DNA of 48,157 nt from Synergistaceae bacterium (GCA_017449135.1 JAFSKE010000020.1:1-48157); one strand, 5' to 3'; positions 25,632 to 33,838 are shown, counted from the first letter of the stretch. The notes: a model not told the origin generated them from the letters alone. A program made the numbers and translations.

Positions 25632-26381
25632 ATGAAAAGATTGACATTAAATTTAATCAGTGCGTTGATAATTTTAGGACTTGGAATTTTATATTATTAC
25701 GCTACGGAGAATAATTTGGTAAATCCTTTTTTATTCCCCAAAGTCAGTGCAATAATTAAAGCCTTTCACAAAAATGAAGATGTAATGCTCTTGAATTTAT
25801 TTTCGTCATTGGGCATGATGATTCCGTCAATTTTAATTTCACTTACGATAGCACTTTCGGTCGGGATAATTCTTGGCCGAAATGCAATTTTAAGAGACAT
25901 TCTCCACCCCATAATTTATATTTTCAGCGTAATACCTTCGATTTTGCTTTCACCTTTTGTATTGATGATTGCGCCGGATTTTTGGACGGCATCGGTTTTT
26001 CTTATAGTTTACGGGACAGTGTGGTCAACACTTTTCGCAACTATAACGGGAATTATGACGATTGATAAACGTTATCTCGACAAGGCTGCAACACTCGAAT
26101 TAAAAGGTCTGAAAAAAATCACGAAGGTTATTTTGCCTGCTGCGAGTCCTTCGATATTGGCAGGATTTGTAAATTCACTGCGTAATACTTTCGTTATGCT
26201 TGTTTACGCTGAAATGTACGGCTCACGTTATGGAATGGGATTTTTCGTCAAGAAATACACGGATTTTAGTTTGTATGATCATGCTTGGGGAGGATTTTTA
26301 TTTATGGTATTAATCCTCGTCATAGTAATGCAGAGTTTTGATCGTCTCAAAGAATATTTACTGCGCTGGACGATTGATTAA
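25632..26381 (+). CDS. ABC transporter permease (SsuC/TauC type)
   Basis: The 249-residue inner-membrane permease has about six transmembrane helices. The cytoplasmic EAA loop is altered to KAATLELKGLKKITKVILPAASPSILAGF, including the normal G-x-x-x-x-x-x-x-LPAA-x-P core. The N-terminus (LISALIILGLGILYYYAT) is a membrane helix. It pairs with the ATPase at 23684 and the binding protein at 24548. The reductase gene starts 9 bases after its stop, which ties import directly to the redox proteins. Confidence 0.9.
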   Translation: MKRLTLNLISALIILGLGILYYYATENNLVNPFLFPKVSAIIKAFHKNEDVMLLNLFSSLGMMIPSILISLTIALSVGIILGRNAILRDILHPIIYIFSVIPSILLSPFVLMIAPDFWTASVFLIVYGTVWSTLFATITGIMTIDKRYLDKAATLELKGLKKITKVILPAASPSILAGFVNSLRNTFVMLVYAEMYGSRYGMGFFVKKYTDFSLYDHAWGGFLFMVLILVIVMQSFDRLKEYLLRWTID

Positions 26382-26390
26382 GGAGGAAAA

Positions 26391-27539
26391 ATGTTATCGC
26401 TGCCGAAAAATTTTGAGAGTTTCAATGATGCCAGAAAAAAATCTTTTATGGCTCTCTATGAAGCTAAACAAAGAGGCAAAAAAGTTATCGGGGTATTTTG
26501 CTCATACACTCCGATTGAAATAGTTTATGCTGTGGGGGCAATTTCGGTGGGGCTTTGCGGAAAATCTGAACAGGGAATCCCCGAAGCCGAAACTGTTTTG
26601 CCGAAAACTTTATGTCCTTTGATTAAAGCAAGTTACGGAATGGCTATGACGGATCAATGCCCGTTTTTTTATTTTTCGGACGGAATTTTAGCCGAAACAA
26701 CCTGCGACGGAAAGAAAAAAATGTATGAGTTAATGAGCAAGATAAAGCCCGTGCATGTTTTGAATCTTCCGCAGGGAAGGGATCAGGCTATGGCGATTGA
26801 ATCATGGACTGAGGAAGTTAAACGTGCTGCGAAATTCCTTGAAAATTTATTCAACGTCAAAATCACCGAAGAAAAATTACACGATGCTATTGTTTATCGT
26901 AACAAAGTCAGAAAAGCCATTGTTGATTTATACGAAGTCGCAAAGTTAAAACCATCGCCGGCTTCAGGCTATGAAATCAGTACGCTTGCTGAAAGTGCAG
27001 ATTTTCATTTTACGGACGATGATTTAGTCGCAAAAATTGAAAAATCAACCCGCGAATTAAAGGAACGTGTCAGAACTGACGGAGCAGGCCGACCGAGAGT
27101 TTTAATAACAGGCTGTCCTAATGCAGGAGTCAGTGACAAAATCATAAAACGCCTTGAAGAACTCGGAGCTGATTATGTTTGTGCGGATAACTGTGCAGGG
27201 CCGAGAGCTCAAAAATTTATGATTGATGAAAATTCCGAACCCTACAGGGCAATAGCTGAAAGATATTTGAAAATTAACTGCTCAGTCATGACTCCTAACA
27301 CAACACGTTTTGACGACATCAAAAATTTAATTCATGAATACAGCGTTGACGGAGTTATTGAGATTGTCTTGCATGGCTGTCATACATTTGCAGTCGAGGC
27401 TCACACGGTTATGAATATCGTACAAAATGATTTAGGACTTCCGTATATGAGACTCGACACGGATTTTTCACAGTCTGACAAAGGACAGATCGAAACACGT
27501 TTAGGAGCATTTATCGAAATGATGAATGCAGCAGCTTAA
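26391..27539 (+). CDS. Double-cubane-type reductase, 2-hydroxyacyl-CoA dehydratase (HgdB) family, copy 1
   Basis: The 382-residue protein belongs to the HgdB/FldB-like family, in which an oxygen-sensitive iron-sulfur cluster performs very low-potential reductions after ATP-driven activation. Cys75 (KTLCPLIKASYG), Cys90 (DQCPFF) and Cys105 (ETTCDGKKK) form the conserved ligand set, and later GCPNAG, CADNCAGPR and LHGCHTF add cysteines. This pattern and the lack of a CoA-dehydratase partner resemble the double-cubane cluster proteins (DCCP, known from Carboxydothermus) rather than true dehydratases. A matching activase is encoded at 28151 and a second such protein at 29645. The natural substrate of this branch is unknown. 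A GGAGG site lies 6 bases before the ATG. Confidence 0.85.
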   Translation: MLSLPKNFESFNDARKKSFMALYEAKQRGKKVIGVFCSYTPIEIVYAVGAISVGLCGKSEQGIPEAETVLPKTLCPLIKASYGMAMTDQCPFFYFSDGILAETTCDGKKKMYELMSKIKPVHVLNLPQGRDQAMAIESWTEEVKRAAKFLENLFNVKITEEKLHDAIVYRNKVRKAIVDLYEVAKLKPSPASGYEISTLAESADFHFTDDDLVAKIEKSTRELKERVRTDGAGRPRVLITGCPNAGVSDKIIKRLEELGADYVCADNCAGPRAQKFMIDENSEPYRAIAERYLKINCSVMTPNTTRFDDIKNLIHEYSVDGVIEIVLHGCHTFAVEAHTVMNIVQNDLGLPYMRLDTDFSQSDKGQIETRLGAFIEMMNAAA

Positions 27540-27560
27540 ATTTAGGAGGAATTTTTTATT

Positions 27561-28139
27561 ATGGTAAAAGTTAATGCAATGGGAAAATTATGTCCCGAAC
27601 CGGTTATTATGACAAAGGCCGAAATCGAAAAAGGTGCTACAGAAATTGAAGTTTGTGTTGATAATGACATCGCCGTTTCAAACGTTACAAGACTGCTTGA
27701 GGGAAAAGGTTTCAGCGTCGAATTAACAAGAAATGACAATGAACGAAAGCTCACAGCAAAGAAAACATCATCGGGCGAAGTTTCACAACCTTCAAAGCGT
27801 AATGAATTATTGGCAATTCTCGTTGCTCATGACGTTTTAGGCGGAAATGATAAAGAACTCGGCGAAGTTTTGATGAAGGCGTTTTTAGGCTGTATTTCAA
27901 AATTATCTCGCCAGCCCGCTGTTATGGCATTCATGAATGAGGGCGTTAAATTGGTTTTGCCTGAATCATCTGCCTGCGAATACATCAAAGAGCTTGAAAA
28001 GAAAGGCACAAAAATTCTTGTCTGCGGAACATGCACAACACATTTCAACATTACTGACAAAATCGCCGTCGGAACGATCTCGAATATGTTTGAGATTATG
28101 GAAATGGTAACAGGAGCGGACAACACGTTAATATTTTAA
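27561..28139 (+). CDS. yedF: YedF, sulfurtransferase-like selenium metabolism protein
   Basis: The 192-residue protein has a TusA-like N-terminal domain with the CPEP motif at Cys11 (MGKLCPEPVIMTK). A second domain carries LLAILVAHDVLGGNDKELGEVLMKAFLGC, FMNEGVKLVL and, near the C-terminus, LVCGTCTTHF with a CxxC pair. This two-domain build is the YedF family, which follows selD and other selenium genes across anaerobes by co-occurrence. It probably carries or relays sulfur or selenium on cysteine. Both active cysteine motifs are intact. It sits between a double-cubane-type reductase and its activase, which suggests that the imported compound donates or accepts S or Se. That suggestion is inference. 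Confidence 0.9.
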   Translation: MVKVNAMGKLCPEPVIMTKAEIEKGATEIEVCVDNDIAVSNVTRLLEGKGFSVELTRNDNERKLTAKKTSSGEVSQPSKRNELLAILVAHDVLGGNDKELGEVLMKAFLGCISKLSRQPAVMAFMNEGVKLVLPESSACEYIKELEKKGTKILVCGTCTTHFNITDKIAVGTISNMFEIMEMVTGADNTLIF

Positions 28140-28150
28140 TTTAACCAAAA

Positions 28151-28909
28151 ATGTTTTACGCCGGAATTGATATTGGCTCAACGGCTGCAAAGGCTGTTTT
28201 GCTTGACGAATCAAAAACTGAAATTCTCGCCCGTAAGTTAATGCCTTCAGGCTGGAACAGTAAAGAGACTGCGAACGAAATTTTATCGTGGTTAATTTCT
28301 CTCGGCCATGAAAGGAACGAAATCAAAATTACTGCTACAGGTTATGGGCGTGTTTCAGTTCCCGACGCTGACAGCACATTAACTGAAATCACATGTCACG
28401 GTAAAGGAGCGGCGTTTTTAGGCGGAAATGATTTAACCGTAATTGACATCGGAGGACAGGACACGAAAGTTATAATTTTGAAAAACGGGCGTGTTATTGA
28501 TTTTGTCATGAATGATAAATGCTCAGCAGGTACGGGGAAATTTCTTGAGGTTATGGCTAATAGAATGGGAGTGAGTCTGCCGGAATTTTTTTCTCTTGCC
28601 GAACATGGCCGGGACATTAAAATTTCGTCAATGTGTACAGTATTCGCCGAATCTGAAATCGTAAGCCTAATGGGACTCGGAACGCCTCGTGAAGATATTG
28701 CCTGCGGTGCTGTAGGTTCTGTAGCGTCAAAAGTTTCAACTCTCGTAAGCAAGAAAAATTCTTCGGGACAAAATTATTATTTAACCGGAGGATTCTGTGA
28801 GAGTCCGTTTTTGATTCGTAAATTATCGGAGATTCTGGGAGCTGAAGTTTCGACAAATCCCGATGCAAGATTCGCCGGTGCAATAGGAGCCGCATTACTC
28901 GGAAAATGA
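28151..28909 (+). CDS. Acyl-CoA dehydratase activase (HgdC/BadF-BadG type)
   Basis: The 252-residue ATPase has the ASKHA fold: phosphate loop GIDIGSTAAKAV at the N-terminus, second loop VIDIGGQDTKV near 98, and adenosine motif YLTGGFCESP near 213. The 4Fe-4S cluster bridging a dimer is bound by Cys in MNDKCSAGTGKFLE and in ISSMCTVFAESE, the helix-cluster-helix motif of activators. It would use ATP to push an electron onto the double-cubane-type proteins on either side. The next gene begins 4 bases before its stop (ATGA). It is a compact, single-domain form. Confidence 0.92.
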   Translation: MFYAGIDIGSTAAKAVLLDESKTEILARKLMPSGWNSKETANEILSWLISLGHERNEIKITATGYGRVSVPDADSTLTEITCHGKGAAFLGGNDLTVIDIGGQDTKVIILKNGRVIDFVMNDKCSAGTGKFLEVMANRMGVSLPEFFSLAEHGRDIKISSMCTVFAESEIVSLMGLGTPREDIACGAVGSVASKVSTLVSKKNSSGQNYYLTGGFCESPFLIRKLSEILGAEVSTNPDARFAGAIGAALLGK

Positions 28910-29652
28910 ATGTGCTTGAAGAACTTGAAAATTTAAGGCGTGAAGCATACGTCAAGGCAGTAATCAGGAAATCAGAATCCGATGATGTTGTCGGTTATGT
29001 CGGAATGAATCTTCCCGTCGATATTTTTTATGAAAGAGGTTTAATGGCTATTCCTGTTTATGGAATTGACGAGGAGATTTTGAAATTTTCGGTTGAAAAG
29101 GATTTATGTCCCCTGATTGACGCAACAATAACTTATGCTAAAACAGACAAATGCCCTTTAATTCACAGTTCTAAATTAATCGTGATCGAAAATTTTTGTC
29201 CGATTTTTACCCGTGAACTTCAAAAACTCAAGAATAAACAGATTTATGTTTATAACGGCAATAATGAGGAATTGAAATCAAAATTAAATGAAGTATACGG
29301 AGATTTTACCCCTCCACCGCAATCGGAGAGGCAATGCGTCTCACCCTTCCACCGCAAGCGGTTCCCCTTCCCTCAACGAGGGACGGCTTTGTCTTCCTCA
29401 CTCCTTATGTCTCCCCTTAGTAAGGGGAGATGTCAGCTTGCTGACAGAGAGGTTGACAAAAAGACAGAGAGGTTAAAACAAGAGGTTAATACGGTTAAAT
29501 ATTTTCTTAATTTTTTAGCTCCGAGTGAACGCAGCGAATTTCTCGAACGAATTTCGGACGGGAATTTTAATTTCACTCATAAATTTGTCAACTTAATTTA
29601 TCACTGTCCCGAATGCAGGGGCAATTTTAAGGAGGAATATTTTAATGGCTGA
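28906..29652 (+). CDS. Short HgdB-family-like protein with a repeat element embedded in frame
   Basis: The 248-residue product starts like an HgdB-family protein (VGYVGMNLPVDIFYERGLMAIPVYG, DLCPLIDATITYAKTDKCPLIHSS, VIENFCP) but stops short of a full domain. Residues 136 to about 190 are encoded by the hairpin-array repeat at 29309-29474 and read as low-complexity Pro/Ser/Arg-rich sequence. After that a short tail returns to ordinary sequence (NTVKYFLNFLAPSER, then HCPEC). The repeat keeps the frame, so the protein can still be made. I cannot tell whether the ancestor was a short accessory protein or a longer reductase that lost its middle. It overlaps the activase gene by 4 bases and the next reductase gene by 8 bases. 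Confidence 0.7.
   Translation: MNVLEELENLRREAYVKAVIRKSESDDVVGYVGMNLPVDIFYERGLMAIPVYGIDEEILKFSVEKDLCPLIDATITYAKTDKCPLIHSSKLIVIENFCPIFTRELQKLKNKQIYVYNGNNEELKSKLNEVYGDFTPPPQSERQCVSPFHRKRFPFPQRGTALSSSLLMSPLSKGRCQLADREVDKKTERLKQEVNTVKYFLNFLAPSERSEFLERISDGNFNFTHKFVNLIYHCPECRGNFKEEYFNG
29309..29474. repeat. Hairpin-array repeat, copy 2, inside a coding region
   Basis: It contains CCTCCACCGCAATCGG and CTTCCACCGCAAGCGG units, then the core TCTCCCCTT/AAGGGGAGA and GTCAGC-TT-GCTGAC hairpins (29410-29454). GACAGAGAGGTT follows and is repeated once more downstream. The copy lies wholly inside the gene at 28906-29652 without stopping translation. Confidence 0.8.
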
Positions 29653-30922
29653 TTATCATCAGATGTGGCAGGATTTAGGAATGGACGTAAAGACTCATGA
29701 TTTATTATGCGAGGCTTTACCGGGAGCTTTCGGCGATGTTTATTTATCACAGGAAAACAGACCCGAAGGAATGGACTATTTCAACATGGTTGTAGCTGAA
29801 ATTCACGGGATCAGACCTGCTGAACTTGTCGAACACAAAAAGAAAGGCGGAAAAGTTGTCGGCACATTTTGCATTCACGTTCCCGATGAAATTCCTGTTT
29901 CAGCCGGTGCAATAGCTACGGGATTATGTTCTGGTTCTCAGTTTTGGGTTCCTGGCGGTGAAAAGAAACTTCCTGCTGCGACATGCCCGTTAATAAAAGC
30001 GTCTTTGGGTGCAAGATTTGACAGAACATGTCCGTTTTTCAGGCTTGCAGATTTATTTGTAGGCGAAAATACCTGTGACGGAAAGAAAAAGGCTTGGGAG
30101 ATTTTAGCCGAAGATGCTCCGATGTATATAATGGACATTCCGCAGATGAAACGCCCTAAAGATTACGAACATTGGAAAGAAGAAATTTACGGTTATCTTC
30201 ATAAAATCGAAGAATTAACGGGAAACAAAGTTACGCCGGAAAATTTGCACAATGCGATTGTACTTTTGAATAACAAACGTAAAGCACTTCAGCGGCTTTC
30301 AAATTTCAGGAAGCAGGAAAATATCCCGATCAGCGGAAAAGATGTTTTGCTTGTAACTCAAATTGCATTTTACGATGATCCTGCAAGAATCACGACAATG
30401 ATTAACAAATTGTGCGATGAACTTGATGAGCGTGTCAAAAACAAAATTTCCGTATTCCCTAAAGGTGCAAAGAGAATTTTGTTGACCGGAACGCCTCTTT
30501 CAATTCCGAACTGGAAATTACATCACATTATTGAAACTCTCGGCGGTGCTGTTGTCTGTGAAGAAATGTGCACGGGAATCAGATATTATGAAAAATGCGT
30601 CGATGAAAGCGGAAAAACTCTTGATGAGATGATTACGAATTTAACGGAGCGTTACATGGGAGCTATTCACTGTGCATGTTTTACGCCTAACAAAGAGAGA
30701 ATTGACGACATCAAACGACTTGCAAAAGAATATAAAGCTGACGGAGTAATTGATGTAAATCTTAAATTCTGCAACATTTACGACACTGAGGGATTTTTTG
30801 TTGAACGTGAATTAAATAACGCTGGTATTCCTGTTTTAGGAATTGAAACGGATTACACGGATCAAGACGCTGAACAGCTTAAAACCAGAATCGGAGCATT
30901 TTTGGAGATGCTTGGAAATTGA
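29645..30922 (+). CDS. Double-cubane-type reductase, HgdB family, copy 2
   Basis: The 425-residue protein is a longer paralogue of the one at 26391. It has VVGTFCIHVPDEIPVSAGAIATGLCSG, then the cysteine ligands Cys114 (AATCPLIKAS), Cys129 (RTCPFFRLAD) and Cys144 (ENTCDGKKK). Later come EEMCTGIRYYEKCVDES, HCACFTPN and LKFCNIYDTEGFF. Length and motifs fit the double-cubane cluster protein group closely. Two such proteins with one activase suggest a heteromeric enzyme or two related reductions. The start lies under a GGAGG site inside the upstream gene, and its end overlaps the DUF3343 gene by 4 bases. Confidence 0.88.
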   Translation: MADYHQMWQDLGMDVKTHDLLCEALPGAFGDVYLSQENRPEGMDYFNMVVAEIHGIRPAELVEHKKKGGKVVGTFCIHVPDEIPVSAGAIATGLCSGSQFWVPGGEKKLPAATCPLIKASLGARFDRTCPFFRLADLFVGENTCDGKKKAWEILAEDAPMYIMDIPQMKRPKDYEHWKEEIYGYLHKIEELTGNKVTPENLHNAIVLLNNKRKALQRLSNFRKQENIPISGKDVLLVTQIAFYDDPARITTMINKLCDELDERVKNKISVFPKGAKRILLTGTPLSIPNWKLHHIIETLGGAVVCEEMCTGIRYYEKCVDESGKTLDEMITNLTERYMGAIHCACFTPNKERIDDIKRLAKEYKADGVIDVNLKFCNIYDTEGFFVERELNNAGIPVLGIETDYTDQDAEQLKTRIGAFLEMLGN

Positions 30923-31176
30923 GCGAAAGGCATTACGTTTTATTTCCTGACGTAACAAACGCACAAAAACTCTATGACATTCTCAAAGATAAAGGGATAA
31001 AATGCACTTTTTCCCCAACCCCGAGAGAAGCCGACAAATGCTGCGGGGTTTGTGTTTTGTTTTACGATGAGAACGACAGGGAAAGAATTTCAGCATTAAT
31101 TGACGAAAACGAAATTAAAATCTTGAAATTCTTTGACGGTTCGGCAGGAAATCCTGAACGAATGAAATTTTGTTAA
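30919..31176 (+). CDS. DUF3343 protein, putative Se/S carrier
   Basis: The 85-residue protein has the DUF3343 pattern: HYVLFPDVTNAQKLYDILKDKGI at the start, a PTPREADKCCGVCVLF core and a final cysteine (MKFC). Members occur beside selenium genes and are described as putative Se/S carrier-like proteins. The CCGVC motif gives the thiols for this. The TTG start overlaps the stop of the reductase gene (TTGA), so translation is coupled. It probably works with YedF in the same transfer chain. Confidence 0.85.
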   Translation: MSERHYVLFPDVTNAQKLYDILKDKGIKCTFSPTPREADKCCGVCVLFYDENDRERISALIDENEIKILKFFDGSAGNPERMKFC

Positions 31177-31192
31177 TGAGGTGAAATTTACA

Positions 31193-32098
31193 ATGGACTT
31201 TTTGAAACGTTATCCGATTCCCATTGCGGGACTGATACTCGGATTATTCGCACTGGGAAATTTAATTCAGTCTTACAGCGTTGAGGCAAGGCTTGCACTC
31301 GGAATTATAGCTTTTGTTTTGTATGTTCCTTACTTGTTGAAGATTTTAATTCTCAACTTCAAATTAAAAGAACCTCTCGATAATCCTGTTGCAGCAAGTG
31401 TATTCCCGACTTTCACAATGGCTACAATGCTGCTTGCAGGCTACGTAAAACCTTATTGTGCGGAGTGTTCAAATATAATCTGGTACGCAGGCGTTATCGG
31501 CCATGTATTGCTGATTATATGGTTTACGATGAAATTCGTGTTAAGAAATTTTGCGATTAAAAAAGTCTTCCCGTCATGGTTTATTGTGTATGTCGGAATC
31601 GCAGTTGCGAGTGTTTCAGCTCCTGTTACGGGAAATTTTTTAGTCGGCCAATATGCTTTTTGGTTTGGTCTTGTAACATATTTCTGTTTATTAATCGTTG
31701 TATGCAAAAGAGTTTTCTTTGTCGGTGAAATTCCTGCTCCGGCCATGCCTACAACCGTAATTTTTGCGGCTCCTGCGTCATTATTGCTTGCAGGCTACAT
31801 GGTTTCATTTCCCGAAAAACAGAATTTAATTGTGTGGATTTTATTCGGCTGCTCGGTTTTATTCTGGGTAATCGGAATTTTATATTTCGTTAAGACATTC
31901 AGAGGGGCATTTTTACCAAGTCATTCGGCTTTTACATTCCCGTTAGTGATAAGTGCTTTGGCGACAAAATTATCGACATCATTTACGGGATTATCATGGC
32001 AGGGAACTTTCTGCGATGTTCAGACTGTAATAGCCGGAATAATTGTTTTATGGGTACTCGTGCGTTATGTGGTTTTCATTTTCACAAATGCCAAGTAA
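31193..32098 (+). CDS. TDT-family (TehA/Ssu1-like) membrane transporter
   Basis: The protein (301 residues from ATG 31193) has about ten membrane helices and the look of the tellurite-resistance/dicarboxylate transporter (TDT) family: YPIPIAGLILGLFALGNLI near the start, FPTFTMATMLLAGY, and a late FPLVISALATKLS helix. The ATG at 31193 is better placed after the GAGGTGA site than the GTG at 31181. Relatives include the fungal sulfite exporter Ssu1, TehA and SLAC1 anion channels, so an anion is the likely cargo. Placed after the reductases and Se/S carrier genes, export of a product such as sulfite or sulfide is a reasonable guess, but only that. Confidence 0.8.
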   Translation: MDFLKRYPIPIAGLILGLFALGNLIQSYSVEARLALGIIAFVLYVPYLLKILILNFKLKEPLDNPVAASVFPTFTMATMLLAGYVKPYCAECSNIIWYAGVIGHVLLIIWFTMKFVLRNFAIKKVFPSWFIVYVGIAVASVSAPVTGNFLVGQYAFWFGLVTYFCLLIVVCKRVFFVGEIPAPAMPTTVIFAAPASLLLAGYMVSFPEKQNLIVWILFGCSVLFWVIGILYFVKTFRGAFLPSHSAFTFPLVISALATKLSTSFTGLSWQGTFCDVQTVIAGIIVLWVLVRYVVFIFTNAK

Positions 32099-32138
32099 TT
32101 TATAAATTTAACTTAATTTCAGGAGGTAAAATTTTATT

Positions 32139-32609
32139 ATGACACGTGAACAGTACGTGAAATCAATTCGTGAAACCGCCGAAGAATATTTCAGAAGCGG
32201 AACATATTTTTGTTCAGAGGCAGTACTTCAGACAATCAATGACGCATTAGGTCAGCCTTTCAGCGAAGAAATCGTTAAAATGGCTTCAAGTTTCCCAATC
32301 GGACTTGGCAAGGCACAATGTCTCTGCGGTGCAGTATCAGGCGGAGAAATGGCACTCGGAATCGTTTACGGACGTACAAAAGGCCAGCCGATGAATCCGA
32401 AAATGTTTGAAGTTGCAAAGGGACTTCATGATTTTGTCAAAGAGAAATACGGTGCAACATGCTGCCGTGTTATGACGAGACAATGGGCAGGAGATAATTT
32501 TATGTCGCCTGAACGCAAAGCTCACTGCATCGAAATCACCGGAGTAGTTGCCGAATGGGTAGCTAATGCTCTGATTGATGACGGAAAACTTGCAATCCCA
32601 GCCGCATAA
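32139..32609 (+). CDS. C_GCAxxG_C_C family redox protein
   Basis: The 156-residue protein has the cysteine series of the C_GCAxxG_C_C family: Cys25 in TYFCSEAVLQ, the GLGKAQCLCGAVSGG motif with Cys61 and Cys63, a CC pair in YGATCCRVMT, and Cys in HCIEITG. The family binds a metal or redox cofactor in anaerobes and often sits next to transporters or selenium and sulfur genes. Exact chemistry is unknown. It is the last gene of the operon, 40 bases after the TDT transporter gene, with a strong AGGAGG site. A hairpin-array repeat fragment follows and may end transcription. Confidence 0.87.
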   Translation: MTREQYVKSIRETAEEYFRSGTYFCSEAVLQTINDALGQPFSEEIVKMASSFPIGLGKAQCLCGAVSGGEMALGIVYGRTKGQPMNPKMFEVAKGLHDFVKEKYGATCCRVMTRQWAGDNFMSPERKAHCIEITGVVAEWVANALIDDGKLAIPAA

Positions 32610-32620
32610 CTAACAAATTG

Positions 32621-32648
32621 ATGTCTCCCCTTGCTAAGGGGAGATTTC
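32621..32648. repeat. Hairpin-array repeat fragment, copy 3
   Basis: Only the ATGTCTCCCCTTGCTAAGGG core hairpin and a degenerate following sequence remain. It separates the convergent C_GCAxxG_C_C gene and the cation exporter gene and probably serves as a terminator for both. Confidence 0.75.
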
Positions 32649-32650
32649 AA

Positions 32651-33763
32651 TTAATCTGTAATATCAACATCAGGAAGTATTTGAACAGTATAATCAGGAT
32701 ATAAATTTTTAACTTCATTGATTAAGACATTCAAAGCATCTTTTTGTGATACATCGAAACTCAATACAACATCAAATCTTATAGTTTTGTTTTCAAGATA
32801 AAAGCCGTGAATCTGTAACGCCCATTCATGAGCTAAAACGATTTTTTGAATTTCCTCACGCATTTTCGCAGCAAGTTCATTCTTTGTATTGTATGAATAA
32901 ACGCTTATTCCCGCTAAAATAACTCCGGTTTCTTTATAAACATGTGTTTGAACTCTTCGTGTCAAAATGTCAACTTCGTCAACAGTCATAAAATCAGGAA
33001 GTTCAAGATGTACAGCTCCATACGTTTTATTAGGGCCGTAATCAAACAAAACTAAATCATATGCTCCCCTGACATTAGGTTCTTCACTCAAAATTGCTTT
33101 AATTCTTTTACTTGTTTCAGCGTCAGTCCTGTGTCCGATTAAATCGTCTAAAGTATCCTTTATCATTTCGACACTTGCCTTAATAATTACGATAGCAATT
33201 ACGACACCGACATAAGCCTCGAGAGATATTCCGGAGATTAAAAATATTATTGCCGAAGCCAACACCGAAGCCGATAAAATTGCGTCGAACGAAGCGTCTT
33301 CTCCCGAAGCAATTAACGCCCCCGAATTAGCTTTTTCGCCTTGATTTTTAACGTATTTTCCGAGAATTAATTTAACGACGATCGCCACAGCAATAATTAA
33401 AAGGTCTATGAAATTATAATTTGCTGTTTCGGGATTAATAATTTTTTTTATTGATTCAATTAGAGATGTTATTCCTGCGTAAAACACAATCGCCGCCACA
33501 ATCATTGAACTGATATATTCAACTCTGCCATGACCGAGCGGGTGTGCCTTGTCAGCCCTTCTCGAACCTAATTTAGCCCCTATGATTGTTATGATTGAAG
33601 ACATTGCATCAGAGAGATTATTTACAGCGTCGAGAACTATTGCTATTGAATGTGATAATAATCCTACAACCGCCTTAAAACCTGCAAGCAAAACATTTGT
33701 AATAATTCCTATAATGCTTGTCTTAATAATTATTTTTCCTCTGACTTCTGCAGATTGATTCAT
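32651..33763 (-). CDS. Cation diffusion facilitator, manganese-type signature
   Basis: The 370-residue membrane protein exports a divalent metal in exchange for protons. It has six membrane helices, the family motif SHSIAIVLDAVNNLSD in helix 2, and HPLGHGRVEY after helix 2. The metal-site pairs are NNLSD (NxxxD) in helix 2 and DASFD (DxxxD) in helix 5. That combination is seen in Mn-exporting CDFs such as MntE, and the zinc-type histidine is missing, so Mn is the first guess. The C-terminal part contains two cytoplasmic regulatory domain-like stretches, longer than the minimal family. It is transcribed alone, convergent with the redox operon. Confidence 0.87.
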   Translation of the reverse strand: MNQSAEVRGKIIIKTSIIGIITNVLLAGFKAVVGLLSHSIAIVLDAVNNLSDAMSSIITIIGAKLGSRRADKAHPLGHGRVEYISSMIVAAIVFYAGITSLIESIKKIINPETANYNFIDLLIIAVAIVVKLILGKYVKNQGEKANSGALIASGEDASFDAILSASVLASAIIFLISGISLEAYVGVVIAIVIIKASVEMIKDTLDDLIGHRTDAETSKRIKAILSEEPNVRGAYDLVLFDYGPNKTYGAVHLELPDFMTVDEVDILTRRVQTHVYKETGVILAGISVYSYNTKNELAAKMREEIQKIVLAHEWALQIHGFYLENKTIRFDVVLSFDVSQKDALNVLINEVKNLYPDYTVQILPDVDITD

Positions 33764-33791
33764 GATTTTACCCCATATGAAAAAAATTTTA

Positions 33792-33838
33792 TCGTAAAAA
33801 AGAGTCCCTGATATTACTTTCAGATTCAGAGACTCTTT
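33792..33838 (-). terminator. Terminator of the sugar operon
   Basis: On the minus strand AAAGAGTC pairs with GACTCTTT (plus 33831-33838 with 33799-33806), extended by an inner CTGA/TCAG stem after one mismatch, followed by a T run. It lies just after galM. Confidence 0.82.

Noticed and set aside
26391-30922. Classical 2-hydroxyglutaryl-CoA or lactoyl-CoA dehydratase system
   Set aside because: No CoA-transferase and no paired alpha and beta dehydratase subunits; both HgdB-like proteins carry the cysteine pattern of the double-cubane group, and the other genes are Se/S related.
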